Below, one piece after another: positions 46,516 through 53,622 of a stretch of 64,000 nt of DNA. Numbering within the stretch: the stretch's first letter is position 1; each line of letters opens with the position of its first letter. Position numbers and translations under genes: made by a program. The notes beneath the pieces were generated by a model. The model was given only the letters and a program-made list of their open reading frames with translations. It was not told where the DNA came from and made no database searches. The stretch comes from an uncultured Prevotellaceae bacterium (GTDB lineage: Bacteria > Bacteroidota > Bacteroidia > Bacteroidales > Bacteroidaceae): contig ONGG01000007.1 in NCBI GenBank assembly GCA_900317305.1, forward strand, positions 1 through 64,000. The letters run 5' to 3'.

Positions 46516-47490
46516 ATGAACGACAGTATCACCGAACGCCTGCGCCAGAGCAGGAGATATGCCGCCCAATGCCTTCGCGACGAGGCCCAGGCACTGACCG
46601 ACCTGATAGGTCAGTTGGACGAGTCGTTTGACCATGCCGTGGAGATGATCTACCACTGCCGTGGCAAGGTGATTGTGACCGGTGTGGGCAAGAGCGGCAA
46701 TATAGGTGCCAAGATAGCAGCCACCCTCTCGAGCACCGGCACGCCCGCTTTCTACATCAACCCACTGGATGTGTATCATGGCGACCTGGGCGTCATCACC
46801 TCTGATGATATCGTACTTGCCCTGAGCAATTCGGGACAGACCGACGAGTTGCTGCGTTTCATCCCCATCGTGCTGCATATGAACGTGCCCATCATCGCCA
46901 TGACCAGCAACCCCGACTCGCTGCTTGCCAAATATTCCACCGCACACATCCTGGTGAAGGTGGTGAAAGAGGCCTGTCCGCTGAACCTTGCCCCAACCAG
47001 CAGCACCACGGCAGCCCTGGCCATGGGCGACGCCCTGGCTGTGGCCTTGATGGAAGTGCGCGACTTCAAGCCCCGCGACTTCGCACAGTTCCACCCTGGT
47101 GGCGAGTTGGGCAAGCGCCTGCTCACCACCGCCCGCGACGTGATGAAGAGCGACGAACTGCCCATCATCCCCTCCGACATGCATCTGGGCGAGGCCATTA
47201 TCCATGTGAGCAAAGGCAAACTGGGTCTTGGTGTATCGCTCGTGGACGACAAGGTGGAGGGTCTGATTACCGATGGCGACATCCGCCGGGCCATGGAGCG
47301 CTGGCAAGCACAGTTCTTCGACAAGACCGTGGGTGATATCATGACCCGCACGCCGAAATGCGTGACCCCAGACACCAAAGTGACTGAGATACAGCGTATC
47401 ATGAACAAGCACAAGGTGCATACTGTGCTTGTAGTAGACCAACAGCGGCATTTGCTGGGCATCGTAGACCACTACCGATGCATGTTATGA
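46516..47490 (+). CDS. kdsD: Arabinose 5-phosphate isomerase
   Basis: This 324-residue protein has an N-terminal SIS sugar isomerase domain (about 40-180) with VTGVGKSGNIGAKIAATLSS and NSGQTDEL, followed by two CBS domains (about 205-324). It converts ribulose 5-phosphate to arabinose 5-phosphate for the KdsA reaction. The CBS pair ends MNKHKVHTVLVVDQQRHLLG and IVDHYRCML. It follows kdsA by 34 bp. The stop overlaps an in-frame ATG of the next reading frame (ATGA), but the next gene probably starts later. Confidence 0.96.
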   Translation: MNDSITERLRQSRRYAAQCLRDEAQALTDLIGQLDESFDHAVEMIYHCRGKVIVTGVGKSGNIGAKIAATLSSTGTPAFYINPLDVYHGDLGVITSDDIVLALSNSGQTDELLRFIPIVLHMNVPIIAMTSNPDSLLAKYSTAHILVKVVKEACPLNLAPTSSTTAALAMGDALAVALMEVRDFKPRDFAQFHPGGELGKRLLTTARDVMKSDELPIIPSDMHLGEAIIHVSKGKLGLGVSLVDDKVEGLITDGDIRRAMERWQAQFFDKTVGDIMTRTPKCVTPDTKVTEIQRIMNKHKVHTVLVVDQQRHLLGIVDHYRCML

Positions 47491-47519
47491 CAACCATGGC
47501 TGACCAAGGAAACACAAGA

Positions 47520-48797
47520 ATGATGAACTATAAGAAACTGACTACTATTCTACTGTTCCTGCTGCTGTGCACCCATATAGGCGCCCAGCGCAGCGACTCT
47601 CTCATCATCTCCCAACTGCGCAAAGAAGGCGTGACATTCTCCAACGACAACAGCGTGACGCTGCTCATGTCGGGCCAAGAGAAATTCGATGATATGTTTG
47701 CCGCCATCAAGCAGGCCAGGAGCAGCGTTCACTTGGAGTATTTCAACTTCCGCAACGACTCCATTGCCAACCTGCTCTTCGACATTCTGGGCGAGAAAGC
47801 CCAGGAAGGAGTGGAGGTGAGAGCCCTCTTCGACGGTTTTGGCAACGACTCCAACAACCAGCCCCTGAAGAAGCATCACTTGGAATCTATCCGCAAGCGG
47901 GGGATACAGATTTATGAGTTCGACCCCATCCGTTTTCCCTGGGTGAACCACGTGTTCTCGCGCGACCACCGCAAGATTGTGATCATCGACGGTAAGATCG
48001 CCTATACCGGTGGCATGAACGTGGCCGACTACTACATCAATGGAACGGATGTCGTGGGCGAGTGGCGCGACATGCACTGCCGCATCGAAGGCGAGGAGGT
48101 GAACACGCTGCAGCGCATCTTCATGCGGATATGGGAGAAAGTGACCAAGGAGCGGCTGATGGACAACCCCAAGTATTTCCGTCTGACCCCACAGAGCGGT
48201 GACTACTTCCATGACCTGAAGCCCGACACTACCCTTACGGCGCACCACCACACGGTGGGCATCATCAACCGCGAGCCCCGTATCTCGAACAAAATCATCC
48301 GTAAGTTCTATGTCGATGCCATCGACGATGCCCGCGACAGTATCAAACTCATCAACCCTTACCTGACCCTGAACCACAAGTTGAAAAAAGCCCTGCGCAA
48401 TGCCGTGAAGCGAGGCGTAAAGGTTGAAATCATGGTATCGGCGAAGAGCGACATCCCGCTCACCCCCGACTGCGTGTTCTACAACGTCCACAAACTGATG
48501 AAACATGGTGCAGACGTATGGATATACGAGCCGGGATTCCACCACACGAAAATCATCATGGTAGACGGGAGATTCTGCACAGTGGGCAGCGCCAACCTGA
48601 ACGCACGAAGCCTGCGCTTCGACTATGAGGAGAACGCGGTGATTGTGGACTCGTGCGTGACCAAGCAACTGAGCGACATGTTTGACTACGACAAGACCAA
48701 AAGCTTCTATCTTACCCCTGAGACCTGGGACAAGTTCCGCACGCCATGGCAGAAATTCCGCGGATGGTTTGCCCACCTGCTCAGCGCATGGTTGTAG
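47520..48797 (+). CDS. Exported phospholipase D-like protein (cardiolipin synthase type)
   Basis: This 425-residue protein has a signal-like sequence MMNYKKLTTILLFLLLCTHI ending in GAQ, and two HKD motifs: HRKIVIIDGKIAYTGGMN (near 150) and HHTKIIMVDGRFCTVGSANL (near 350). The pair defines the PLD superfamily, and the order fits bacterial cardiolipin synthases. It differs from classical Cls by having a cleavable-type signal instead of two N-terminal membrane helices, so it may act in the periplasm. AAGGA at 47506-47510 supports the ATG at 47520; an earlier ATG (47478 or 47487) overlapping kdsD is possible. Last gene of the kdsA operon. Confidence 0.9.
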   Translation: MMNYKKLTTILLFLLLCTHIGAQRSDSLIISQLRKEGVTFSNDNSVTLLMSGQEKFDDMFAAIKQARSSVHLEYFNFRNDSIANLLFDILGEKAQEGVEVRALFDGFGNDSNNQPLKKHHLESIRKRGIQIYEFDPIRFPWVNHVFSRDHRKIVIIDGKIAYTGGMNVADYYINGTDVVGEWRDMHCRIEGEEVNTLQRIFMRIWEKVTKERLMDNPKYFRLTPQSGDYFHDLKPDTTLTAHHHTVGIINREPRISNKIIRKFYVDAIDDARDSIKLINPYLTLNHKLKKALRNAVKRGVKVEIMVSAKSDIPLTPDCVFYNVHKLMKHGADVWIYEPGFHHTKIIMVDGRFCTVGSANLNARSLRFDYEENAVIVDSCVTKQLSDMFDYDKTKSFYLTPETWDKFRTPWQKFRGWFAHLLSAWL

Positions 48798-48831
48798 TAA
48801 CGTGAAGTGCTTTTAGAAAAGGCAGTCAACC

Positions 48832-49431
48832 TTATATTTTCCCAATATCCACATACCCGTTCATCACGGCATAGATAGTGAGTGCCGAGACACTGCGCAT
48901 GCCCAGTTTCTCGGTGATGTTCTTGCGATGCGTGATGACTGTAGTAAGACTGATATTGAGTTTGTCGGCTATCTCCTTGTTGATGAATCCCTGCACCACC
49001 AGTGAGAGCACCTCTATCTCTCGGGGCGACAGCAACACCTTTTTCTGTGGGATAGAGGTCGTGGCATGCGCCGGATGCTGTGCATGTCCCGTGCTCATCA
49101 GCGCGAGCAGCGAGCGCACCATCTGACTTTCCGACCCAGCAATGCAAAGGCAATGGAAATCGGAAAGCGTTTTCTGGTGGTCGGCCTGCGTGGTGAGCAC
49201 AATGGTCTTGTGGCTGTACTGAAGGAAGAAGTTCCTCTCGGCCATGAGCACACCCACGTCGACAAAGAAATGAAAATAATTGTCGACACCAGCAGCCCTG
49301 AACTCATCGGCTGTGGCAAAAGCATCAATGCTCACCATCGAGTTGACACCAGTTATCAACTGCCTCAACCCGACTACGGAGAGCGAGTTGGGGCAGACGA
49401 TGGCTACTCTCGGTTGTTTTCCTTCAGGCAT
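48832..49431 (-). CDS. LuxR/NarL-type regulator with degenerate receiver domain
   Basis: This 199-residue protein has an N-terminal receiver-like domain (about 8-110) and a LuxR helix-turn-helix (about 132-199) with LSPREIEVLSLVVQGFINKE and VITHRKNITEKLG. The receiver lacks the usual acidic pair (VCPNSLS replaces it) and the conserved lysine, so it is probably not controlled by ordinary phosphotransfer. Its ATG shares one base with the nrdG stop (TAATG), so it is coupled to anaerobic ribonucleotide reductase activation. Its DNA-binding half closely resembles that of the di-iron regulator at 52381-53337. The target is unknown. Confidence 0.88.
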   Translation of the reverse strand: MPEGKQPRVAIVCPNSLSVVGLRQLITGVNSMVSIDAFATADEFRAAGVDNYFHFFVDVGVLMAERNFFLQYSHKTIVLTTQADHQKTLSDFHCLCIAGSESQMVRSLLALMSTGHAQHPAHATTSIPQKKVLLSPREIEVLSLVVQGFINKEIADKLNISLTTVITHRKNITEKLGMRSVSALTIYAVMNGYVDIGKI

Positions 49432-49895
49432 TACTTCCAGAAACGGGATGTGATGTCGGTGAAATCATCACCCGAGGCCTTCTTGTAGAGCCTTTGGTTG
49501 GTAGTGCGCTCCTTGAGACATCCGAGATGGGCGATATAAGGCCCCACCTTGATGTAATCGAAATCCGACTTTCTCACCGCCGACGGTATACGCTGGCGAC
49601 CGCTGTACCATGCCACGCGATACTCTGGGTGCTCGCGGTGGATATAGCGTGCCAACGTATTGATGTAGGTCGGTTCGGAATCGCCTCCCATGAAGGCGAT
49701 ACAAGTGATGTCGGAGTCGTACTGCTTCAGCAGCTGGTCGATGACCATAGGCGTGAGAGGCTTGCCCACGTTCTCCCACAGGTATTTGCTGTGGCAACCG
49801 GGGCAGTGGCAGGGACAATTTGCAATGTTAACAGCAAGTGTGACCTCGTCGGGGATTTCTTGGAACACAACTCCCGTATTGACGTACTTCAACAT
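49431..49895 (-). CDS. nrdG: Anaerobic ribonucleotide reductase activating protein
   Basis: This 154-residue radical-SAM activase generates the glycyl radical on NrdD. The iron-sulphur motif CX3CX2C is seen in NCPCHCPGCHSKYLW (near 27-41), with FMGGDSEPTYI (near 69-79) supplying the SAM-binding GGD segment. The length is typical. It follows nrdD by 43 bp in the leftward operon, and its stop overlaps the start of the LuxR-type gene. Confidence 0.95.
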   Translation of the reverse strand: MLKYVNTGVVFQEIPDEVTLAVNIANCPCHCPGCHSKYLWENVGKPLTPMVIDQLLKQYDSDITCIAFMGGDSEPTYINTLARYIHREHPEYRVAWYSGRQRIPSAVRKSDFDYIKVGPYIAHLGCLKERTTNQRLYKKASGDDFTDITSRFWK

Positions 49896-49938
49896 CTATT
49901 CAATTATTTTTATTGGTGTAGGTTATGAATGGCTTCGA

Positions 49939-52032
49939 TTAAAGTTTGTCGGACGCTGCATAATACCTGCGGTGCGCCTCCTGCTGTCTCGGCTCAGAGA
50001 AATTGCTCACACGTTTCAGGTATCCGATGATACGCGTCATGTAGTCGATGTTTTTTGAATGGCATTCTGGGCATTCCTTGAGGTAACGTTTGTCGATATG
50101 CCCACAGTCGTTGCAAATGGTATTGGGTATGTTGAAAGTGAAATAGTTGCATCCTTCCTTGGCTGCCACCTTGAGCAGTTGTCGGTATTGTTTCTGCGAG
50201 AGATGCTCCTCGAGGTTCATATGCAGCGCCGAGCCGCCAGTGAGGTGCTCGATATAGGGTGCGCCATGCAGTTTGAACTTGTCGATGATATTGAGCGAGT
50301 CATCCTCCACGATATAGAAATATGAGTTGTAGCAGTCGCGTGGCACGAAATAGCCATCCTCGCGGTCCCACTTCGAGTGCTTCACGCCCACGTTCTCGGC
50401 AGGAATCATCTCGCAGTTGAAGAGCACGTCCTTGGTGCGATATTGCTTGTTGAACTTCTCCACCAAACCGAGAATCTCCTGTACGAAAGCGAGATAGTCG
50501 GGGTTGTCGTTGATCTTCAGTCCCATGAACTCGGCTGCCTCCACAAGACCGTTGACACCGATGGTGAGATATTGGCGTCCGATATTGATGTAGCCGGCGT
50601 CGAAGAGCGGCAGCATGCCATGCTCCTTAAGTTCCTTGAGGTTCTCGTTGTAGGCGAGCTGAACCTTGTGGCAGAGGTCGATGATTTCGGAGAGGAACTC
50701 CTTGTAATCCTTGCCATTGTTGACGGCATACTGGATGCAGCGGTTGAGGTTGATAGTGAGCACGCTCTTCGAACCCGTCGACACGCCACCGGCTCCCAGG
50801 GTATAGCTGAACCCATTGTCCTGTATCTCGTTGCGCAGACGGCAACAAGAACTGAGCGAGTCGGCATTGTCGCTCATATAGGTGAAGAAGGAGTGTCCCT
50901 CGGCATACATCTCGGCGGTGAAGTCGCCCCATTCCTTGTCGATGACGTCGCCATCCTTGCTCAGCAGGGCCATGGTTTCGACCGGGAAGGTGAGCACGGC
51001 TTTCGTGCGCTCGCGGTTGAACCATTTCATGAAACGCTTCTGGAGCCATGAGAGGCCATCCCAATCGGGTTGCGAACCATCGGGGAAATAGAAGTTGCCG
51101 AAAAGGCTCTCGAAATAATACCGGTCGTAATAGGCGATGTTCCAGAACACGGCCTGGTAGTTGCGTGCTCCTGTGGGCTGGTTGATGGAGTAAACGATTT
51201 GCTCGAAGCAGTCGGTGATCATCTTGTCGATGGAGCGCTGCTTGATGGACAAGTCGACCACGCGGTCGGGCTCCTTCCAATAATCCTTGCCATATTCGAG
51301 TCCGATGAAGTAGTTGAGATACATGAGGAACTCGGGTGTGGCGCATGCACCGGAGAGCATACTCGACACCATGAACACCATGTTGACGAATCCGCCGCAG
51401 AACGATTTCAGGTTGGTGGGAGCAGTGGAGTTGCCGCCAATCGACATGGTACCGCCAATGAGCCAAGGATACATGGTAATGGACGCACAGTAGTTGGCCA
51501 GCGACGTCTCGTCGTTCTTATATATGAAATGATGTGACAATTTGTCGATATACTCGTCGGCCAGTTCCTTACCATACATTTTCTTGATGCGGTCGGTGAG
51601 GAGTCGGCGGTTGAGCCTGATGAAACTCGACTTGGGCAGTTCACCAATGAGAGTTGCAATATTTTTATGCTCGACGTTTGCATTGGCGTCATATTTTGAA
51701 CCAGTAGCAGCATTGGCTGCGTCGCAGTAGTCGGCCAAAAATTTCAATTTCTCCATTGTCTCCCTGTCCTCAGTATGCCTCTGTCGGTAGAGCATGAATG
51801 ACTTGGCCACTTGGTAGTGCCCCTCTCGCATAAGCGCCTCCTCCACCTCGTTCTGGATGTCCTCGACAGTGATGTTGTCGTGAATATCCAAGTGGCTGAG
51901 AATCTTAGAGATAGACCCCAAATCGACCTCCTCACCAACCGACTGGAAAGCCTTGATGATGGCAGTCATAATTTTGTCGAGTGAAAAGCGGTCTCGCTTA
52001 CCGTCACGCTTCAGAATAGTAAATTCTCTCAT
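49939..52032 (-). CDS. nrdD: Anaerobic ribonucleoside-triphosphate reductase
   Basis: This 697-residue class III ribonucleotide reductase makes deoxyribonucleotides without oxygen. It has an N-terminal ATP-cone (about 3-92, ILKRDGKRDRFSLDKI), the catalytic barrel, a C-terminal zinc site with CNDCGH and CPECHSK, and the glycyl-radical loop RIIGYL with Gly670. The radical is introduced by NrdG, encoded just downstream. The presence of a class III enzyme fits an anaerobic lifestyle. The promoter region upstream contains degenerate copies of the dyad found at the neighbouring di-iron regulator. Confidence 0.97.
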   Translation of the reverse strand: MREFTILKRDGKRDRFSLDKIMTAIIKAFQSVGEEVDLGSISKILSHLDIHDNITVEDIQNEVEEALMREGHYQVAKSFMLYRQRHTEDRETMEKLKFLADYCDAANAATGSKYDANANVEHKNIATLIGELPKSSFIRLNRRLLTDRIKKMYGKELADEYIDKLSHHFIYKNDETSLANYCASITMYPWLIGGTMSIGGNSTAPTNLKSFCGGFVNMVFMVSSMLSGACATPEFLMYLNYFIGLEYGKDYWKEPDRVVDLSIKQRSIDKMITDCFEQIVYSINQPTGARNYQAVFWNIAYYDRYYFESLFGNFYFPDGSQPDWDGLSWLQKRFMKWFNRERTKAVLTFPVETMALLSKDGDVIDKEWGDFTAEMYAEGHSFFTYMSDNADSLSSCCRLRNEIQDNGFSYTLGAGGVSTGSKSVLTINLNRCIQYAVNNGKDYKEFLSEIIDLCHKVQLAYNENLKELKEHGMLPLFDAGYINIGRQYLTIGVNGLVEAAEFMGLKINDNPDYLAFVQEILGLVEKFNKQYRTKDVLFNCEMIPAENVGVKHSKWDREDGYFVPRDCYNSYFYIVEDDSLNIIDKFKLHGAPYIEHLTGGSALHMNLEEHLSQKQYRQLLKVAAKEGCNYFTFNIPNTICNDCGHIDKRYLKECPECHSKNIDYMTRIIGYLKRVSNFSEPRQQEAHRRYYAASDKL

Positions 52033-52155
52033 GGTAGTTGTTGTTCGTTTTGGAAAACATTTCCATTCGCAATCAAAAAAAAGTTTTCCCTTTTGGTCAA
52101 CTATTTTAAATAATCAAGTCAGTAAATTGATAAATTAGTTCTCTGAAATCGGTTA

Positions 52156-52163
52156 CAAAGTTA
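52156..52163 (-). promoter_or_regulatory. -7 element of nrdD
   Basis: Minus-strand TAACTTTG at 52163-52156. No TTG is present at 19-21 bp upstream, which would suit an activator-dependent promoter. The leader is about 115 nt. Confidence 0.6.
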
Positions 52164-52198
52164 ATATAATTATCCGTTTATCTTATCATAATCACTCA

Positions 52199-52229
52199 TG
52201 AAAAAATACGGATTTAAGGTATTTTAATG
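52199..52229. promoter_or_regulatory. Two degenerate dyads upstream of nrdD
   Basis: Read on the minus strand, 52199-52210 gives CGTATTTTTTCA, and on the plus strand 52218-52229 gives GGTATTTTAATG. Each matches GGTATTTTTACC at 9 of 12 positions. The first is centred 41.5 bp upstream of the first base of the nrdD -7 box, the same distance as the exact dyads at the divergent promoter to the right. In AT-rich DNA such matches may be chance. Confidence 0.35.
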
Positions 52230-52301
52230 ATTTATTCCTTACATTTTACAAACGGAAGAATGAAGTTTTGGATGCGAATTGTTGTGAGATAGGTAATTAC
52301 G

Positions 52302-52342
52302 AAAAAAAATGCACACTTGTTGCGAAAACCTCCCAAGTGTGC
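52302..52342 (-). terminator. Terminator of the di-iron LuxR regulator gene
   Basis: GCACACTTG (52311-52319) pairs with CAAGTGTGC (52334-52342). Read leftward it is followed by A and a run of eight T (52302-52309). It separates this gene from the nrdD operon. Confidence 0.85.
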
Positions 52343-52380
52343 AAAACGGAATTGTATGATGAGGATGTCATAAGGTTCTC

Positions 52381-53337
52381 TCAGAGGCGTACGCTAGAGA
52401 TGTCGACAAGATGATTGACGATGGCGTAGATGGTGAGTCCGGCCGGACTATGGATTTGCAATTTCCTGGCGATATTCCTTCTGTGGGTGATGACGGTGTT
52501 GGTGGAAATGCACAGATGGTCGGCAATCTCCTTGTTGGTCATTCCCTGTACCAGGCTGACGATGACATCCTTCTCGCGGTCGCTGAGCGCATCTGAATTG
52601 TCGGGATTCTGATTAATCATGCTCGAGATCTTGGCCGAGACATCATTCTGTCTTGTCTTTCTCTCCAGCCATCTGATGGCCGGGATGAAAATCGACTCCT
52701 CTACCTCGGCATGCAAGGCCAGCCACTCCTCATTATTATATATATCATATAGGCAGGCCGAGAGTTGGTTGTTGCGCATGGGGTCGCTGGGCAGGTATTT
52801 GATGATGATGCTCTTGAGTTCGCGGAGGAGCACATTGGTCTGCCCATGGTGTTTGGAATAGGTCTCGATATCATAGTCGCCGGTCGTTCCATCGTTGAGC
52901 AGAGCCTCGACATATGGGAAGACCGTGCGTTCCTCGTATTTCATATGCGACTTGATGGAACGGGCGTAATCATCGTAGAGTTTGATGATGAGGCGCGCGA
53001 GATTGTCGTTCTCGTCGAGCGATTCTACGAGTTCCTTTCGGATGAATGGGAGTTGGAATCCCAGATAATACTCATGACTTGCCTTGAGATATTGCATGAG
53101 TGTGGGAATGGACAGTTTCGACACATCGTCGAGTTCACGATAGCCATTGATTGTGAAATTGACCACCGCGAGATAAGTATAGGTATCGACACCTTGCTCC
53201 TCGCACACCTCACGCACGGTTTTGTCGCCAAATCCCAGGTTGATGCCGAAACTACCCAGACTCTGGAGCAGGTTGTAGTTGTCGCGGATGAGCGATATCA
53301 TCTGGTCGTCGGCTTCATACATTTTCTGATTTTTCAT
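52381..53337 (-). CDS. RIC/hemerythrin-like di-iron domain fused to LuxR DNA-binding domain
   Basis: Residues 1-60 resemble the small ScdA_N domain of RIC/YtfE proteins. Residues 80-225 form a hemerythrin-like four-helix domain with His88, His131, Glu135, His163/164, His209 and Glu213, spaced much like the YtfE di-iron ligands (His84, His129, Glu133, His160, His204, Glu208). Residues 250-318 are a NarL/LuxR helix-turn-helix (LSDREKDVIVSLVQGMTNKE, TVITHRRNIARKL). The vicinal cysteines of the YtfE N-terminal domain are replaced by Gly-Phe (NLGFGDK). It is probably a one-component regulator sensing oxygen, NO or redox state; the signal is inference. Its gene diverges from the porin-imelysin operon across a gap with paired dyads. 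NCBI-type annotation would call it a LuxR-family regulator or hemerythrin protein. Confidence 0.88.
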   Translation of the reverse strand: MKNQKMYEADDQMISLIRDNYNLLQSLGSFGINLGFGDKTVREVCEEQGVDTYTYLAVVNFTINGYRELDDVSKLSIPTLMQYLKASHEYYLGFQLPFIRKELVESLDENDNLARLIIKLYDDYARSIKSHMKYEERTVFPYVEALLNDGTTGDYDIETYSKHHGQTNVLLRELKSIIIKYLPSDPMRNNQLSACLYDIYNNEEWLALHAEVEESIFIPAIRWLERKTRQNDVSAKISSMINQNPDNSDALSDREKDVIVSLVQGMTNKEIADHLCISTNTVITHRRNIARKLQIHSPAGLTIYAIVNHLVDISSVRL

Positions 53338-53379
53338 GACTTCTACATTTATTCCATTTCACTGCCATGAGTGAACATG

Positions 53380-53410
53380 CAAAATAAGGAAAAAAAAATC
53401 AAGTCTGCAA
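53380..53410 (-). promoter_or_regulatory. Promoter of the di-iron regulator gene
   Basis: Minus-strand TTATTTTG (53387-53380, one base off consensus) lies 20 bp downstream of TTG (53408-53410). The dyad at 53423-53434 is centred 41.5 bp upstream of the first base of the -7 box. Confidence 0.55.
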
Positions 53411-53421
53411 TAATCACAAAT

Positions 53422-53436
53422 AGGTATTTTTACCAA
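53422..53436. promoter_or_regulatory. Dyad operator candidate, copy 1
   Basis: AGGTATTTTTACCAA, with core GGTA-N4-TACC at 53423-53434. An exact 15-bp copy lies at 53497-53511, 75 bp away. It lies just upstream of the leftward promoter of the di-iron regulator gene. TACC half-sites resemble those of NarL-type regulators, but here they point outward. Confidence 0.65.
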
Positions 53437-53496
53437 GAAGATGGTCGGGGCATCATCAAAAATGATTAGAAATGACACACCACATAAAACCAAAGG

Positions 53497-53511
53497 AGGT
53501 ATTTTTACCAA
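53497..53511. promoter_or_regulatory. Dyad operator candidate, copy 2
   Basis: The second exact copy of AGGTATTTTTACCAA, with core at 53498-53509. It is centred 41.5 bp upstream of the first base of the rightward -7 box (53545), just before its -33 TTG. The placement is that of an activator site. Confidence 0.65.
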
Positions 53512-53521
53512 TTTTTAAGTA

Positions 53522-53552
53522 TTGTACACCACACGACAACACTTTAACTTTG
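53522..53552 (+). promoter_or_regulatory. Promoter of the porin-imelysin operon
   Basis: TTG at 53522-53524 and TAACTTTG at 53545-53552 are 20 bp apart. The start is predicted near 53559, leaving a leader of about 63 nt. Confidence 0.7.
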
Positions 53553-53622
53553 CATCTGCCTTTCTGAAGGAAAGAGGAACTGGCTTACCAAAAACGTGAA
53601 ATAAACAAAGTAAGAAGAAAAA

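Larger units (their letters stand above)
52033..52380. other. Gap upstream of nrdD
   Basis: This 348-bp AT-rich stretch holds the nrdD -7 box (52156-52163), two degenerate dyads (52199-52210 and 52218-52229), and the terminator of the next leftward gene (52302-52342). No coding sequence is seen. Confidence 0.6.
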
